Positions 27,495 to 35,140 of a stretch of 55,320 nt of DNA are shown in pieces (position 1 is the stretch's first letter; the number at the start of each line of letters is the position of its first letter). Location of the stretch: contig JBFWWP010000036.1 of assembly GCA_050246115.1 (NCBI GenBank), forward strand, positions 1-55,320. Direction: 5' to 3'. The position numbers were made by a program, and so were the translations under genes. The notes under the pieces are model-generated. The model was not told the origin of the DNA, searched no databases, and saw nothing but the letters and a program-made list of their open reading frames with translations. This DNA comes from JBFWWP01 sp050246115 (GTDB lineage Bacteria; Planctomycetota; UBA8108; UBA1146; JAJFFE01).

Positions 27495-28061
27495 AGAGGA
27501 CGGCGTGGGCCGCGGTGACCTGGGTCGATTCGGCCAGTTGTGTCTGCTATTGTGTCATGGCGTGACGGGTGCGCGAAGCGAGGCTCGAAGTGAGGGGCGT
27601 CGGTGGAGGGGTACGACAAGGTCGTGGCCGAAGCGGGTCCTCTCCGGGCGGAAGACGTCGAGACACGGCCGATCCGTGAGCTGTTCGCGCGGGTGAGGGC
27701 CGGGAACCACTCTTGGCTGGCGCGGCTGGCAGCGCCGCAGGACACGCCATGACCGACGGACGCGCGGGTGCATGGCGTAAGCGAGGGCCCGTTCCTGGGG
27801 TCGACAAACCCGTACCCCGCCCGTCCCAGACCCCGCCCCATTCAGCGTCGTGGCGCATCCTCTGAGCCCCGACTAGTCAAATGCCCCGGCGCGCCCTGGG
27901 AGCGCGGACAGCCTGTCCGCATCCGCCCTTGCGCGAACCACCGCACCACCATACCCAAACCGCACCGCGCGCACCACCGCCAAGTCGCCCTCCGGTCCGC
28001 CTCTACCCCCGAGACGATGTGGCGGGAGATCCCGACTTTACGTACTCGCCGGGGCGGGCTC

Positions 28062-30353
28062 TCACCGGGGCGTGTCCCCCGGGCGAGGCGGGTGTGCGCG
28101 CCGCCGCCGACGAATCTCGGCGGCTTCGTCGAAGCGATCCAGACTCTCCAAGGCGTCGATCTCGACACGGTCGAGTTCGGCGGCGAGACCGCTGGGTGGG
28201 GGCGGTACGATGCCGCGCAGGTCGCGGCGGGCTGCGAGGACGACCTCGAGTGCGCGCGCAGGTTGTCCCAGGTCGCTCAGGGTGCGAGCGTAGTCGATGG
28301 CCACTTCGATGCGCATTGCGGGTCGCACTCCGGCATCCGGACCGGCGCTCGCGAGGAGGTGCTGAGCCTCCTCGAAGCAGCCACTGGCGGCGGTCTCGTC
28401 GTCGGCGATCGCGTAGCGTTGGCCGCAATCCACCAAGACCTGGGCTTCGAGTTCGCGGAGCCGGTCGCCGGTAGCTCGATCCAGTGACCTCCTCGCCTGC
28501 GCGAGTTCTTGTCGCAACTCGATGAGCCTCAGAGGATCGAGCGACTCGTCCCCGAAGCGAGCCGACTCGACCTTGCTCGCGTACCAACCTTCGACGTAGC
28601 TCGCTTGCTCCGGATGCTTGGCGACGAGGCCGGCGAACAACTCGATAGCGCGTGCCCTTGCGACTCGCGCCTCAGTGGTCTGCGCCAGACGTTCGTGGAT
28701 TGCCGCGACGCGCCGGTACGCATGGGCGGCTTCCTCTTGCAAGCGTGGACTCGTTGCATTGCGGGCTGCGAACGAGTCATAGAAGGCGAGGATCGCTCCC
28801 ATGACTTCGGCGTCGCGGGAGGCGCGTGCCTCTTCCTCGCGCGGAACGATGGGGTTCGCCCCCGATCGGGTCGGAGCGCCTTCGACGGGTTCGTTTGTCC
28901 GCCGCCGGCGCACGGGATCCCGCGGTCCGAGATGGAGATTCGGACCGCCGCCGGCTCGTCGTCGCGACTCCGGCGCGTTCCAGCCGTGGGTCGGGGCGAG
29001 CGCCTCGAAGATCTTCTCGAAGGCTGCGAGCGACTCGTGGACGTTCTCGTCGGCCTCTCTTCGCGCAGCCGACTCCTTCACGAACGCGTCCTGGGTGCTT
29101 GCGTATCCGACCCAGCCGATGATCGCTGCGAGCAGCAATGCGGAAACCGCAGCGGCGCTCGTCGTTGCCAGCGCGGGATTGCGCCGACACCAGCGCCACA
29201 GCCGCTCTCCCCGACCCGTCGGATGGGCCAGGATCGGTCGTTCCTCCAAGAAGCGCAGCAGGTCTTCTGCAAGTGCACGTGCGCTCGAGTAGCGATCCTC
29301 CGCGCGGCTTGCGCAAGCGGTGGCGACGATCGTGTCGAGGTCGCGCGGGACCTGCGGGTTGACGCGCCCGGGTGCAGGCGCGGCGCGCTCACTGCCGAGC
29401 AGCAGTTCGCGCGTCGAGCCGAAGGCCGGCTCGAGCGTGAGCAGTTCGTACAGGGTCAGGCCCAACCCGTAGATGTCACTCGCGGGAGCGGGTCGGCCGT
29501 CGCGCTGCTCGGGCGCCATGTAGCGCAGGGTTCCGAGGACATCTCCCGACAGCGTGAGGTCTTCATGACTCGCGATCCCGGACGACGCCGAATCGGCTCC
29601 CAGCGCAACCTTGGCCAGGCCGAAGTCGGCGATCCAGGCGGTGCCGCTCGTGTCGAGGAGTACGTTGCTGGGCTTGATGTCGCGGTGCAGGGTACCGTGG
29701 TCGTGGGCGTAGGCGAGCGCCTCAGCGATCTGCTGGCCGATGGTCGCTACCTTGCGCCAATACTCGGGTCCGAATCGAGGAGCCGGGGTTCCCGTGAGGG
29801 GGGCTGCGTTCGGCGCGCGCACGAGTTCGCGCACCACCGCATCGAGGCCGCGGCCATCGATGAACTGCATGACGTAGTAAGAGTAGTCCCCTTCGACCCC
29901 AACATCGAACACCGGCACGATGTTCGTGTGGTGCAGGCGAGCGGTCGCGCGGGCCTCACGCAGGAACCGTTCTCGTCGGCGTGGTGACAGCAGCGCCTGA
30001 CCCGGCAAGATCTTGAGCGCGACACGCCGATCCAGGGTCTCCTGGACCGCTTCGAACACGATGCCCATGCCACCGCGACCGATCTCGCGAAGCAAGCGGT
30101 ACTCCCCGATGTGGTCGAACGGGAGCTCCTGCGGCAGGTCGCTCGCAGCCGCGGCGGTGTCGCTCTTGACGCGCTCCATCGCCACGAGCAGCGGGAACAG
30201 CTCGCGAATCTCCGGTGCCAGCTCCGGGTAGCGAGCACAGTAGTCCTCGAGGTGGGCGGGTTCGCCGCGGCGCAGTCGTTCGGCGAACTCCTCGGCCAGC
30301 ACCTCTACGGGGTGGCGGTCGTGGTCCGACGACGCCGCGTCCTCGGTTGTCAT
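28062..30353 (-). CDS. Membrane Ser/Thr protein kinase (second sigma/kinase operon)
   Basis: A 763-residue protein. A short N-terminal helical segment (about 15-60) precedes the kinase domain (about 84-360): glycine loop IGRGGMGIVF (91-100), lysine K114, HRDIKPSN (about 225), IADFGLAK and GTLRYMAPEQ. One membrane helix (about 408-430; SAAAVSALLLAAIIGWVGYA) then an exported region with a Ser/Arg-rich linker and helical, TPR-like segments (TEARVARARAIELFAGLVAKHPEQ and others). It begins inside the stop codon of the upstream ECF sigma gene (ATGA overlap), indicating translational coupling. Substrates likely include the sigma factor itself; exported helical region probably senses a ligand or partner (inference). 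Confidence 0.92.
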   Translation of the reverse strand: MTTEDAASSDHDRHPVEVLAEEFAERLRRGEPAHLEDYCARYPELAPEIRELFPLLVAMERVKSDTAAAASDLPQELPFDHIGEYRLLREIGRGGMGIVFEAVQETLDRRVALKILPGQALLSPRRRERFLREARATARLHHTNIVPVFDVGVEGDYSYYVMQFIDGRGLDAVVRELVRAPNAAPLTGTPAPRFGPEYWRKVATIGQQIAEALAYAHDHGTLHRDIKPSNVLLDTSGTAWIADFGLAKVALGADSASSGIASHEDLTLSGDVLGTLRYMAPEQRDGRPAPASDIYGLGLTLYELLTLEPAFGSTRELLLGSERAAPAPGRVNPQVPRDLDTIVATACASRAEDRYSSARALAEDLLRFLEERPILAHPTGRGERLWRWCRRNPALATTSAAAVSALLLAAIIGWVGYASTQDAFVKESAARREADENVHESLAAFEKIFEALAPTHGWNAPESRRRAGGGPNLHLGPRDPVRRRRTNEPVEGAPTRSGANPIVPREEEARASRDAEVMGAILAFYDSFAARNATSPRLQEEAAHAYRRVAAIHERLAQTTEARVARARAIELFAGLVAKHPEQASYVEGWYASKVESARFGDESLDPLRLIELRQELAQARRSLDRATGDRLRELEAQVLVDCGQRYAIADDETAASGCFEEAQHLLASAGPDAGVRPAMRIEVAIDYARTLSDLGQPARALEVVLAARRDLRGIVPPPPSGLAAELDRVEIDALESLDRFDEAAEIRRRRRAHPPRPGDTPR

Positions 30354-30994
30354 GGCAGCGCCTCCCGACTTCCGAGCTGCTCTTTCAACCGTCGGAGCGC
30401 CCGGACGTAACGATTGCTCGCGGCTGCCTTCGTGAGCCCGAGGCGCTCGGCGACTTCGTCGTTCGTGAACTCCTCGAAGTGGCGCAGGGCAAGGATCTCC
30501 AGGTCCATCGGCGCCAGTGCGTTGAGCGCGGCCTGAAAGCGCTCCCTGCGCTCCTCCCGCATGGCGGCCTGGCTGGGCGACGTGATGCTGGCGGCTAGTT
30601 CGGCGGCCAGTCCAACCGAACTCGCCGCCAGGGTCGCGCCGCCGTGGATGGAGATCTCCAAGCTGGCGTCCCGACACTGGGCGCCGAGGTGTTTGCGGTG
30701 AAGCTGCAGCAGGTGTTGTCCGGCCAAAGTGTGGAGCCACAGGAAGAACGGCATCCGTGCAGGGTCGGCGGCATAGTCGGGGAAACGTCGCTGGACCTCG
30801 AGGAAAGTCTCCTGGAGGACATCGGCGGGGTCGATGCGCGAGGCGACCCGCCGGTCGAGTCGAAGCCGGACCATGGCGAGGAGACGGTCTCGAAAGTGCC
30901 AAAAGAGATCCGCCAAGGCGTCGTGGTTGCCGGCGAGGGCTTCCGCGAGAAGCGCCTGGTCTCCGGCCGAGCCCATTTCCATCCGAGCGCCCAA
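30350..30994 (-). CDS. ECF-type RNA polymerase sigma factor (second copy)
   Basis: A 214-residue sigma factor with region 2 (about 30-100; DLFWHFRDRLLAMVRLRLD, DPADVLQETFLEV) and region 4 (about 155-205; LRHFEEFTNDEVAERLGLTKAAASNRYVRALRRL, where the helix-turn-helix sits). DVLQETFLEV and the kinase pairing match the planctomycete ECF group linked to Ser/Thr kinases. The start is probably TTG at 30994, since AGAGGT lies five bases upstream; ATG codons at 30982 and 30976 are poorly spaced. The end overlaps the start of the kinase gene by four bases. Divergent from the cytochrome c peroxidase gene, sharing a 257-bp regulatory gap in which I could not place a promoter. Confidence 0.92.
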   Translation of the reverse strand: MGARMEMGSAGDQALLAEALAGNHDALADLFWHFRDRLLAMVRLRLDRRVASRIDPADVLQETFLEVQRRFPDYAADPARMPFFLWLHTLAGQHLLQLHRKHLGAQCRDASLEISIHGGATLAASSVGLAAELAASITSPSQAAMREERRERFQAALNALAPMDLEILALRHFEEFTNDEVAERLGLTKAAASNRYVRALRRLKEQLGSREALP

Positions 30995-31251
30995 GCGTAC
31001 CTCTTCCCAACGGACGGCAGGGAACCTGCCTCACGCAGAAAGTGAGTGTACCGGCGAACGCGGTCCGCAGTCATCCACAGAAGAGCGGACTCCGCTGCGA
31101 CCGGCCGGGCCCGGCCGACCTGCCCGTTCTGGCGGTCGGGAGACGGCCGTCAGCGCCAGGCCGCACGGGGAGTCAACGGGACGGGGTCGAGACTTGGGGG
31201 CTTTGCCCTGCGAGGCCAAGACCCGGTGTGACGGAGAGGGGAAGAAGGGTG

Positions 31252-32781
31252 ATGAGCGAGAAGACTTCGTCTTGGGTTGGGACCTTGGGCAGCTTCGTTG
31301 GCGCCGTCCTGTTCGTGCTCGTGGGTGCGGCTTCGGCCTCGGCGCAACCCGGCCCCCCGCCCCCGCCACCGTTGCCACCCCTCAACGTGCCGCCGCCGAA
31401 TCCGTTGACCCCGCAGAAGGCGATTCTCGGCAAGATCCTCTTCTGGGATGAGCAACTCTCCTCCGACAGCAGCGTCGCTTGTGGAAGCTGTCACATGCCG
31501 GAGTTCGGGGGGTCTGACCCGCGCAGCGCCATGCCCGAGTCCATCCACCCGGGAATCGACGGCGTCGTGGGGACCGCGGACGACGTGATCGGATCCCTCG
31601 GCATCGTGCACCAGGACGCCACCGGCGCCTTCGTCAACGACCCGGTGTTCGAGCACCGTCGTCAGGTCACCGGCCGCAAGACTCCGAGTTCGATCTCAGC
31701 GGCCTTCACGCCGCTCCTGTTCTGGGACGGGCGCGCCACCGGCAGCTTCGTCGATCCGGAAACCGGTACCGTCGTGATTCCCGCTGGCGGCGCGCTCGAA
31801 AGCCAGAGTCTGGGGCCGATCTTGTCCACCACCGAGATGGGGCACGACGGACGTACCTGGGACGAGGTACGGACGCGACTGCAGTCCGTCACGCCCATGG
31901 CGCTAGCGCTCGAACTGACGCCCGACATCGAACAGGCGCTGGCGCAGTTCCCGGACTACCCCGCTCTCTTCAACGCCGCCTTCGGCACGCCCACGATCAA
32001 CGCGCGCCGGATCGCCTTCGCCATCGCCTCCTACGAGCGCACCCTGATCCCGAACCAGACCCCGTACGATCAGTTTGCGGCCGGCGTTCCCGGCGCCCTG
32101 ACTCCACAGCAGAACCAGGGCTTTCAGGTGTTCGTGGGCAACTGTCTGCCGTGCCACGGCGGCGGGAACTTCTCGGACAACGTCTTTCACAACATCGGCG
32201 TGCGCCCCATCGCCGACGACAGCGGTCGCCAGGCGATCACCGGCAACCCCGCGGACGCCGGCCGCTTTCGCACCCCAACCCTGCGTAACGTGAAGCTCCG
32301 CGCGCCGTACTTCCACAACGGTGGCAAGGCCACGCTGGCCGACGTGATCGACTTCTACAACCAGGGCGGGGAGTTCTTCGTCAATCAGGATCCGCTCATC
32401 AACCCGTTGGGACTCGGTCCGCAGCAGCGCAACAACCTGCGCATCTTCTTGGAGCAGGCGCTCACGGACACTCGGGTCGAGCAAGCGCTCCCGCCGTTCG
32501 ACCGACCCACGCTGCGGCCCTACTTCCGTCGTGGTGACGCCAACCAGGATGGATCGTTCGACCTGGCCGACGTCACGCGGACCTTGGACCTTCTGTTCCA
32601 AGGTGCCGGCGCGCCCGCGTGCATGGACGCCGTCGATGCGAACGACGACGGGGTGATCGACATCAGCGATCCCATCGCGGCGCTCGCGCGCTTGTTCGCA
32701 GCCAGCCCGGCGTTGCCCGCCCCGTCCGACGTCACCGTCGGCCCGGATCCGACGGCAGACGAGCTGGATTGCTCGAACTAG
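31252..32781 (+). CDS. Secreted diheme cytochrome c peroxidase/MauG-like protein with dockerin-like tail
   Basis: A 509-residue exported protein. A signal peptide (1-about 32, ending ASAQ) is followed by a proline-rich linker and a diheme domain (about 55-415) with two c-type heme sites, CGSCH (77-81) and CLPCHG (about 298-303), and signatures KILFWDEQLS, LFWDGRA, SYERTLIPN, FRTPTLRNV and APYFHNG typical of the cytochrome c peroxidase/MauG family. It would reduce peroxide or oxidise a protein substrate with electrons from a periplasmic donor. Residues about 430-490 form a paired EF-hand dockerin-like module (RGDANQDGSFDLADV, DANDDGVIDISDP). The start ATG follows GAAGAAGGG. No electron-donor cytochrome is encoded next to it. 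Confidence 0.9.
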   Translation: MSEKTSSWVGTLGSFVGAVLFVLVGAASASAQPGPPPPPPLPPLNVPPPNPLTPQKAILGKILFWDEQLSSDSSVACGSCHMPEFGGSDPRSAMPESIHPGIDGVVGTADDVIGSLGIVHQDATGAFVNDPVFEHRRQVTGRKTPSSISAAFTPLLFWDGRATGSFVDPETGTVVIPAGGALESQSLGPILSTTEMGHDGRTWDEVRTRLQSVTPMALALELTPDIEQALAQFPDYPALFNAAFGTPTINARRIAFAIASYERTLIPNQTPYDQFAAGVPGALTPQQNQGFQVFVGNCLPCHGGGNFSDNVFHNIGVRPIADDSGRQAITGNPADAGRFRTPTLRNVKLRAPYFHNGGKATLADVIDFYNQGGEFFVNQDPLINPLGLGPQQRNNLRIFLEQALTDTRVEQALPPFDRPTLRPYFRRGDANQDGSFDLADVTRTLDLLFQGAGAPACMDAVDANDDGVIDISDPIAALARLFAASPALPAPSDVTVGPDPTADELDCSN

Positions 32782-32790
32782 ACCATAGAC

Positions 32791-32976
32791 TAAGGAGTCG
32801 CCCAAGAATAACTTCACCCTCCTGCTCGTCGCTTCGGGCCATCTTCGACCGATCCGAAAACCTCGAAATCCTCACCGGAACTAAGGCTACGCCTCCGGTT
32901 TCGAGCTTTCCGGATCGGCCAAATCTGACCCAAATCGACGGCAAGATGCCGAAGTTGATTCTTGGGCGACTCCTAA
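32791..32976 (+). mobile_element. MITE-like 180-bp foldback element, copy 1
   Basis: An element of 180 bp (32794-32973) flanked by TAA on both sides. Terminal inverted repeats of 22/23 bp (32794-32815 and 32951-32973) start GGAGTCGCCC and differ by one inserted base. A second inner inverted repeat (CCGATCCG…CCGGA against TCCGG…CGGATCGG) makes the centre fold back as well. A 96% identical copy lies inverted at 49907-50091. It encodes no transposase, so it would depend on one elsewhere. The 3-bp TAA duplication is compatible with IS5-type (TNA) target choice but this is inference. It sits in the gap between two convergent genes. Confidence 0.85.
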
Positions 32977-33060
32977 GACCATGGGCTAGGCTCGCCGCCA
33001 GACCCGTTCGAGTCGTTCGTCTCCACCCAGGTCTCGGGTGAACGCGGGTCCGCTCGATGC

Positions 33061-33120
33061 TACCTGCTACTGGGCTACCTGCTACTGGGCTGCCTGCTAC
33101 TGGGCTGCCTGCTACTGGCC
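33061..33120. repeat. 15-bp tandem repeat, four copies, at the end of the S41 gene
   Basis: TACCTGCTACTGGGC occurs twice (33061-33090), then TGCCTGCTACTGGGC (33091-33105) and TGCCTGCTACTGGCC (33106-33120). The last unit contains the stop codon (33112-33114) of the leftward S41 gene. The repeat is only 84 bp from the foldback element and lies in a convergent gene gap. Confidence 0.9.
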
Positions 33121-34944
33121 CTGGCTCTTGATCCGCTCGACCGCCGCCTCGAGGACGTTGTCGCGTCCGCCGATGAAGTACTCGGGGACCGGCTCGACCA
33201 CGACGTCCGGAGTGACTCCATAGCCGTCGAACAGGCGGCCGTTCGCCTGGAACGAGACCATCGAGCCGATTCGCAGGGTGAACGGAGTCTTGCCGAGTCG
33301 CACCGCTTGGACTCGCGCGCTACCTCCGCCGCTCGGGGTCCCCATGAGCACTACGTTGGGCAGGGTCTCGATGCCGGCGAGAAAGATGTCCGTGGCACTG
33401 AAGCAGCCGGCGTTCATCAGCACGACCACGGGTTTGTCGTAGTGTTGGATCTTCGCCGCTTCGATGCGCTCGAGGATCATGTAGTGGCGAGGGCTGAAGT
33501 CGGTCTTCAGGGCGTCGCGTAACCCGCTGAGGTCACGGTTCCACTTGGGCTTGAAACTCGCGTCGAAGGTGGCGATCGCTTGCCGGTGTGCGGGCGTCAA
33601 CCCTTCGGAGTCGGCGGGCACCATGAAGCGCGCACTCAGGTGATCCTTCGGATGCGCGGAGTGCAGCCGGTATGCGGCGGCCGTGAACACGCGAGGTGGA
33701 GCGGTCGGGTCCACCAGGTACGAGTAGAGCAGCAGAAGCGCGTCGCGGTCACCGCCGCCGTTGTCCCGCACGTCCACGATCAGGCCCGAAGTGTCGCGAA
33801 ACTTCGGCATCCACTCCTGGATCTCGCGCGTCGACGCGGTCGACTCCATCGTGGCCAGTCGGAGGTAACCGATTCCGCCCTCGAGGATCTTGGATGGTGT
33901 CGCAGGATGCACGCCATACGCGGCGGCACGCGGCGAGACGGGCAGCTCGACGACCCGCGTCGTCTTCAAGTCGCCGCCGAGGAGCTTTACCGAGACCGTC
34001 GGCGACTTCGGTAGCTGCAGCAATTCTCGAAAGTAATCGAACTCGCGCAGGAGTCGCAGCGCGTGTCGCCGTTGATACTGGGGCGACCCTTTGGGAACGA
34101 GCGCTGACGCGACGTCGCACCAGACCGACAAGCTCGTTCCGTCGATCGTCGCTACGAACGGAAATCCCTCGTGCAGGAATCCGGAGCGGTCCGGCTTGAA
34201 AGCGACGAAGCGCTTGCCGACAGGCTCGATCAAGAACGGGAGGCAACCTCCGTCCGGCAACCGGAAGCCGTCGACCCCCGCATGGCCGTCGATGCCCAGT
34301 GCGATGATCCGCTGCAGTTCGATGCCAAACGCGATGCCGGACATACCCGCGCGAACTTTGCTGCGCAGGGCGTCGAACTCGCCTTCGTAGTCGGCCTTCA
34401 CGGCGTGTCGGTAGGACCAACGTTCGTCGAGCGCGCGCGCGAAGTCATCGAGCGCGCCCAGCATGTCATCGGTGCTCAGTTTCGCGGCGGACTCGGCGGG
34501 CGAACCTTGGGCCTTGAACTTCATGATCGCTTGACGATTCTCGGCGGTCATCGGCTGGTCGTCGAACGTCCGCTCTTCTCCGTCCTTCGGACTGCGGACG
34601 CGAAGCGTGACGGAGTCACCAGGCGGGTTCCCCATCTCCGAGAGCACTTGCACCAAGTCTTCGTCGATTCGCTTCTGCCAACGATCGTCGTACTTGTCTT
34701 TCGCGAACGCGACGATGTCTGGGATCCCGTGACCGTCGATGGCGACGAGGTTCCACCAGCCGCCGGCAATCAGGACTTCGGGCACCTCGGCCTGCCAGCG
34801 GATCGCCGGGTAGGGCGCGAGCTTCGGGAAGTCTGCAGCGATCACGAGAAGCGTGAGGCCCAGGGCGAACGCGAACCCGGCGGCGAGGTGGCGGATCATC
34901 AACGACGGCTCGAGTCTTCGCACGTCCGACCCCTTTCGTTGCAT
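33112..34944 (-). CDS. S41-type (tail-specific/IRBP-like) peptidase or peptidase-like protein
   Basis: A protein of about 610 residues with a signal sequence (AAGFAFALGLTLLVIAADF) and a C-terminal S41 core. Core signatures: GGIGYLRLATMESTASTREI, DTSGLIVDVRDNGGGDRDAL (S41 D-x-R-x-N-G-G), NAGCFSATDIFLAG with the serine corresponding to the nucleophile (Ser516), and MGTPSGGGSARV. Classical C-terminal processing proteases have a catalytic lysine in the last motif (GKG); here it reads GGG, as in IRBP/Tricorn-like S41 members that use other residues, so activity is uncertain. A 150-residue N-terminal portion (ALDDFARALDERWSYRHAV) is helical. The start could be ATG at 34944 or at 34899. Divergent from the large unknown gene next to it. 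Confidence 0.8.
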   Translation of the reverse strand: MQRKGSDVRRLEPSLMIRHLAAGFAFALGLTLLVIAADFPKLAPYPAIRWQAEVPEVLIAGGWWNLVAIDGHGIPDIVAFAKDKYDDRWQKRIDEDLVQVLSEMGNPPGDSVTLRVRSPKDGEERTFDDQPMTAENRQAIMKFKAQGSPAESAAKLSTDDMLGALDDFARALDERWSYRHAVKADYEGEFDALRSKVRAGMSGIAFGIELQRIIALGIDGHAGVDGFRLPDGGCLPFLIEPVGKRFVAFKPDRSGFLHEGFPFVATIDGTSLSVWCDVASALVPKGSPQYQRRHALRLLREFDYFRELLQLPKSPTVSVKLLGGDLKTTRVVELPVSPRAAAYGVHPATPSKILEGGIGYLRLATMESTASTREIQEWMPKFRDTSGLIVDVRDNGGGDRDALLLLYSYLVDPTAPPRVFTAAAYRLHSAHPKDHLSARFMVPADSEGLTPAHRQAIATFDASFKPKWNRDLSGLRDALKTDFSPRHYMILERIEAAKIQHYDKPVVVLMNAGCFSATDIFLAGIETLPNVVLMGTPSGGGSARVQAVRLGKTPFTLRIGSMVSFQANGRLFDGYGVTPDVVVEPVPEYFIGGRDNVLEAAVERIKSQGQ

Positions 34945-35140
34945 GCTGCGAGCTGAGGCGCCTTGCCGGCCAGCCCCGGCGAGCCCGGGAATCCGTAGCC
35001 CAGGCACGGCTTGGGCCAGTATGCCCGCCCGCTGGGGTACGGGCAACCTGGGTCCGGCCGACACGCTGTTGATTCGGATCGTGTTCCTCCGTGACAATGC
35101 CGCGGTGATACGAAGAAGTAGGTCGACGGAGGAAATGCGC

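Larger units (their letters stand above)
27237..28061. other. Noncoding 825-bp region between the RHS gene and the kinase operon
   Basis: Contains the hairpin at 27256-27290 and the hexanucleotide repeat at 27465-27494. The long open frames here on both strands are Arg/Pro-rich or driven by the repeat, have no ribosome binding site and overlap each other, so none is called. An immunity gene for the RHS protein would be expected near here but none is supported. Confidence 0.4.

Noticed and set aside
27307..27696. 129-codon open frame reading YEYEYEYEYG
   Set aside because: Driven by the hexanucleotide repeat; antisense frames through the same tract are equally long, so there is no evidence for coding.
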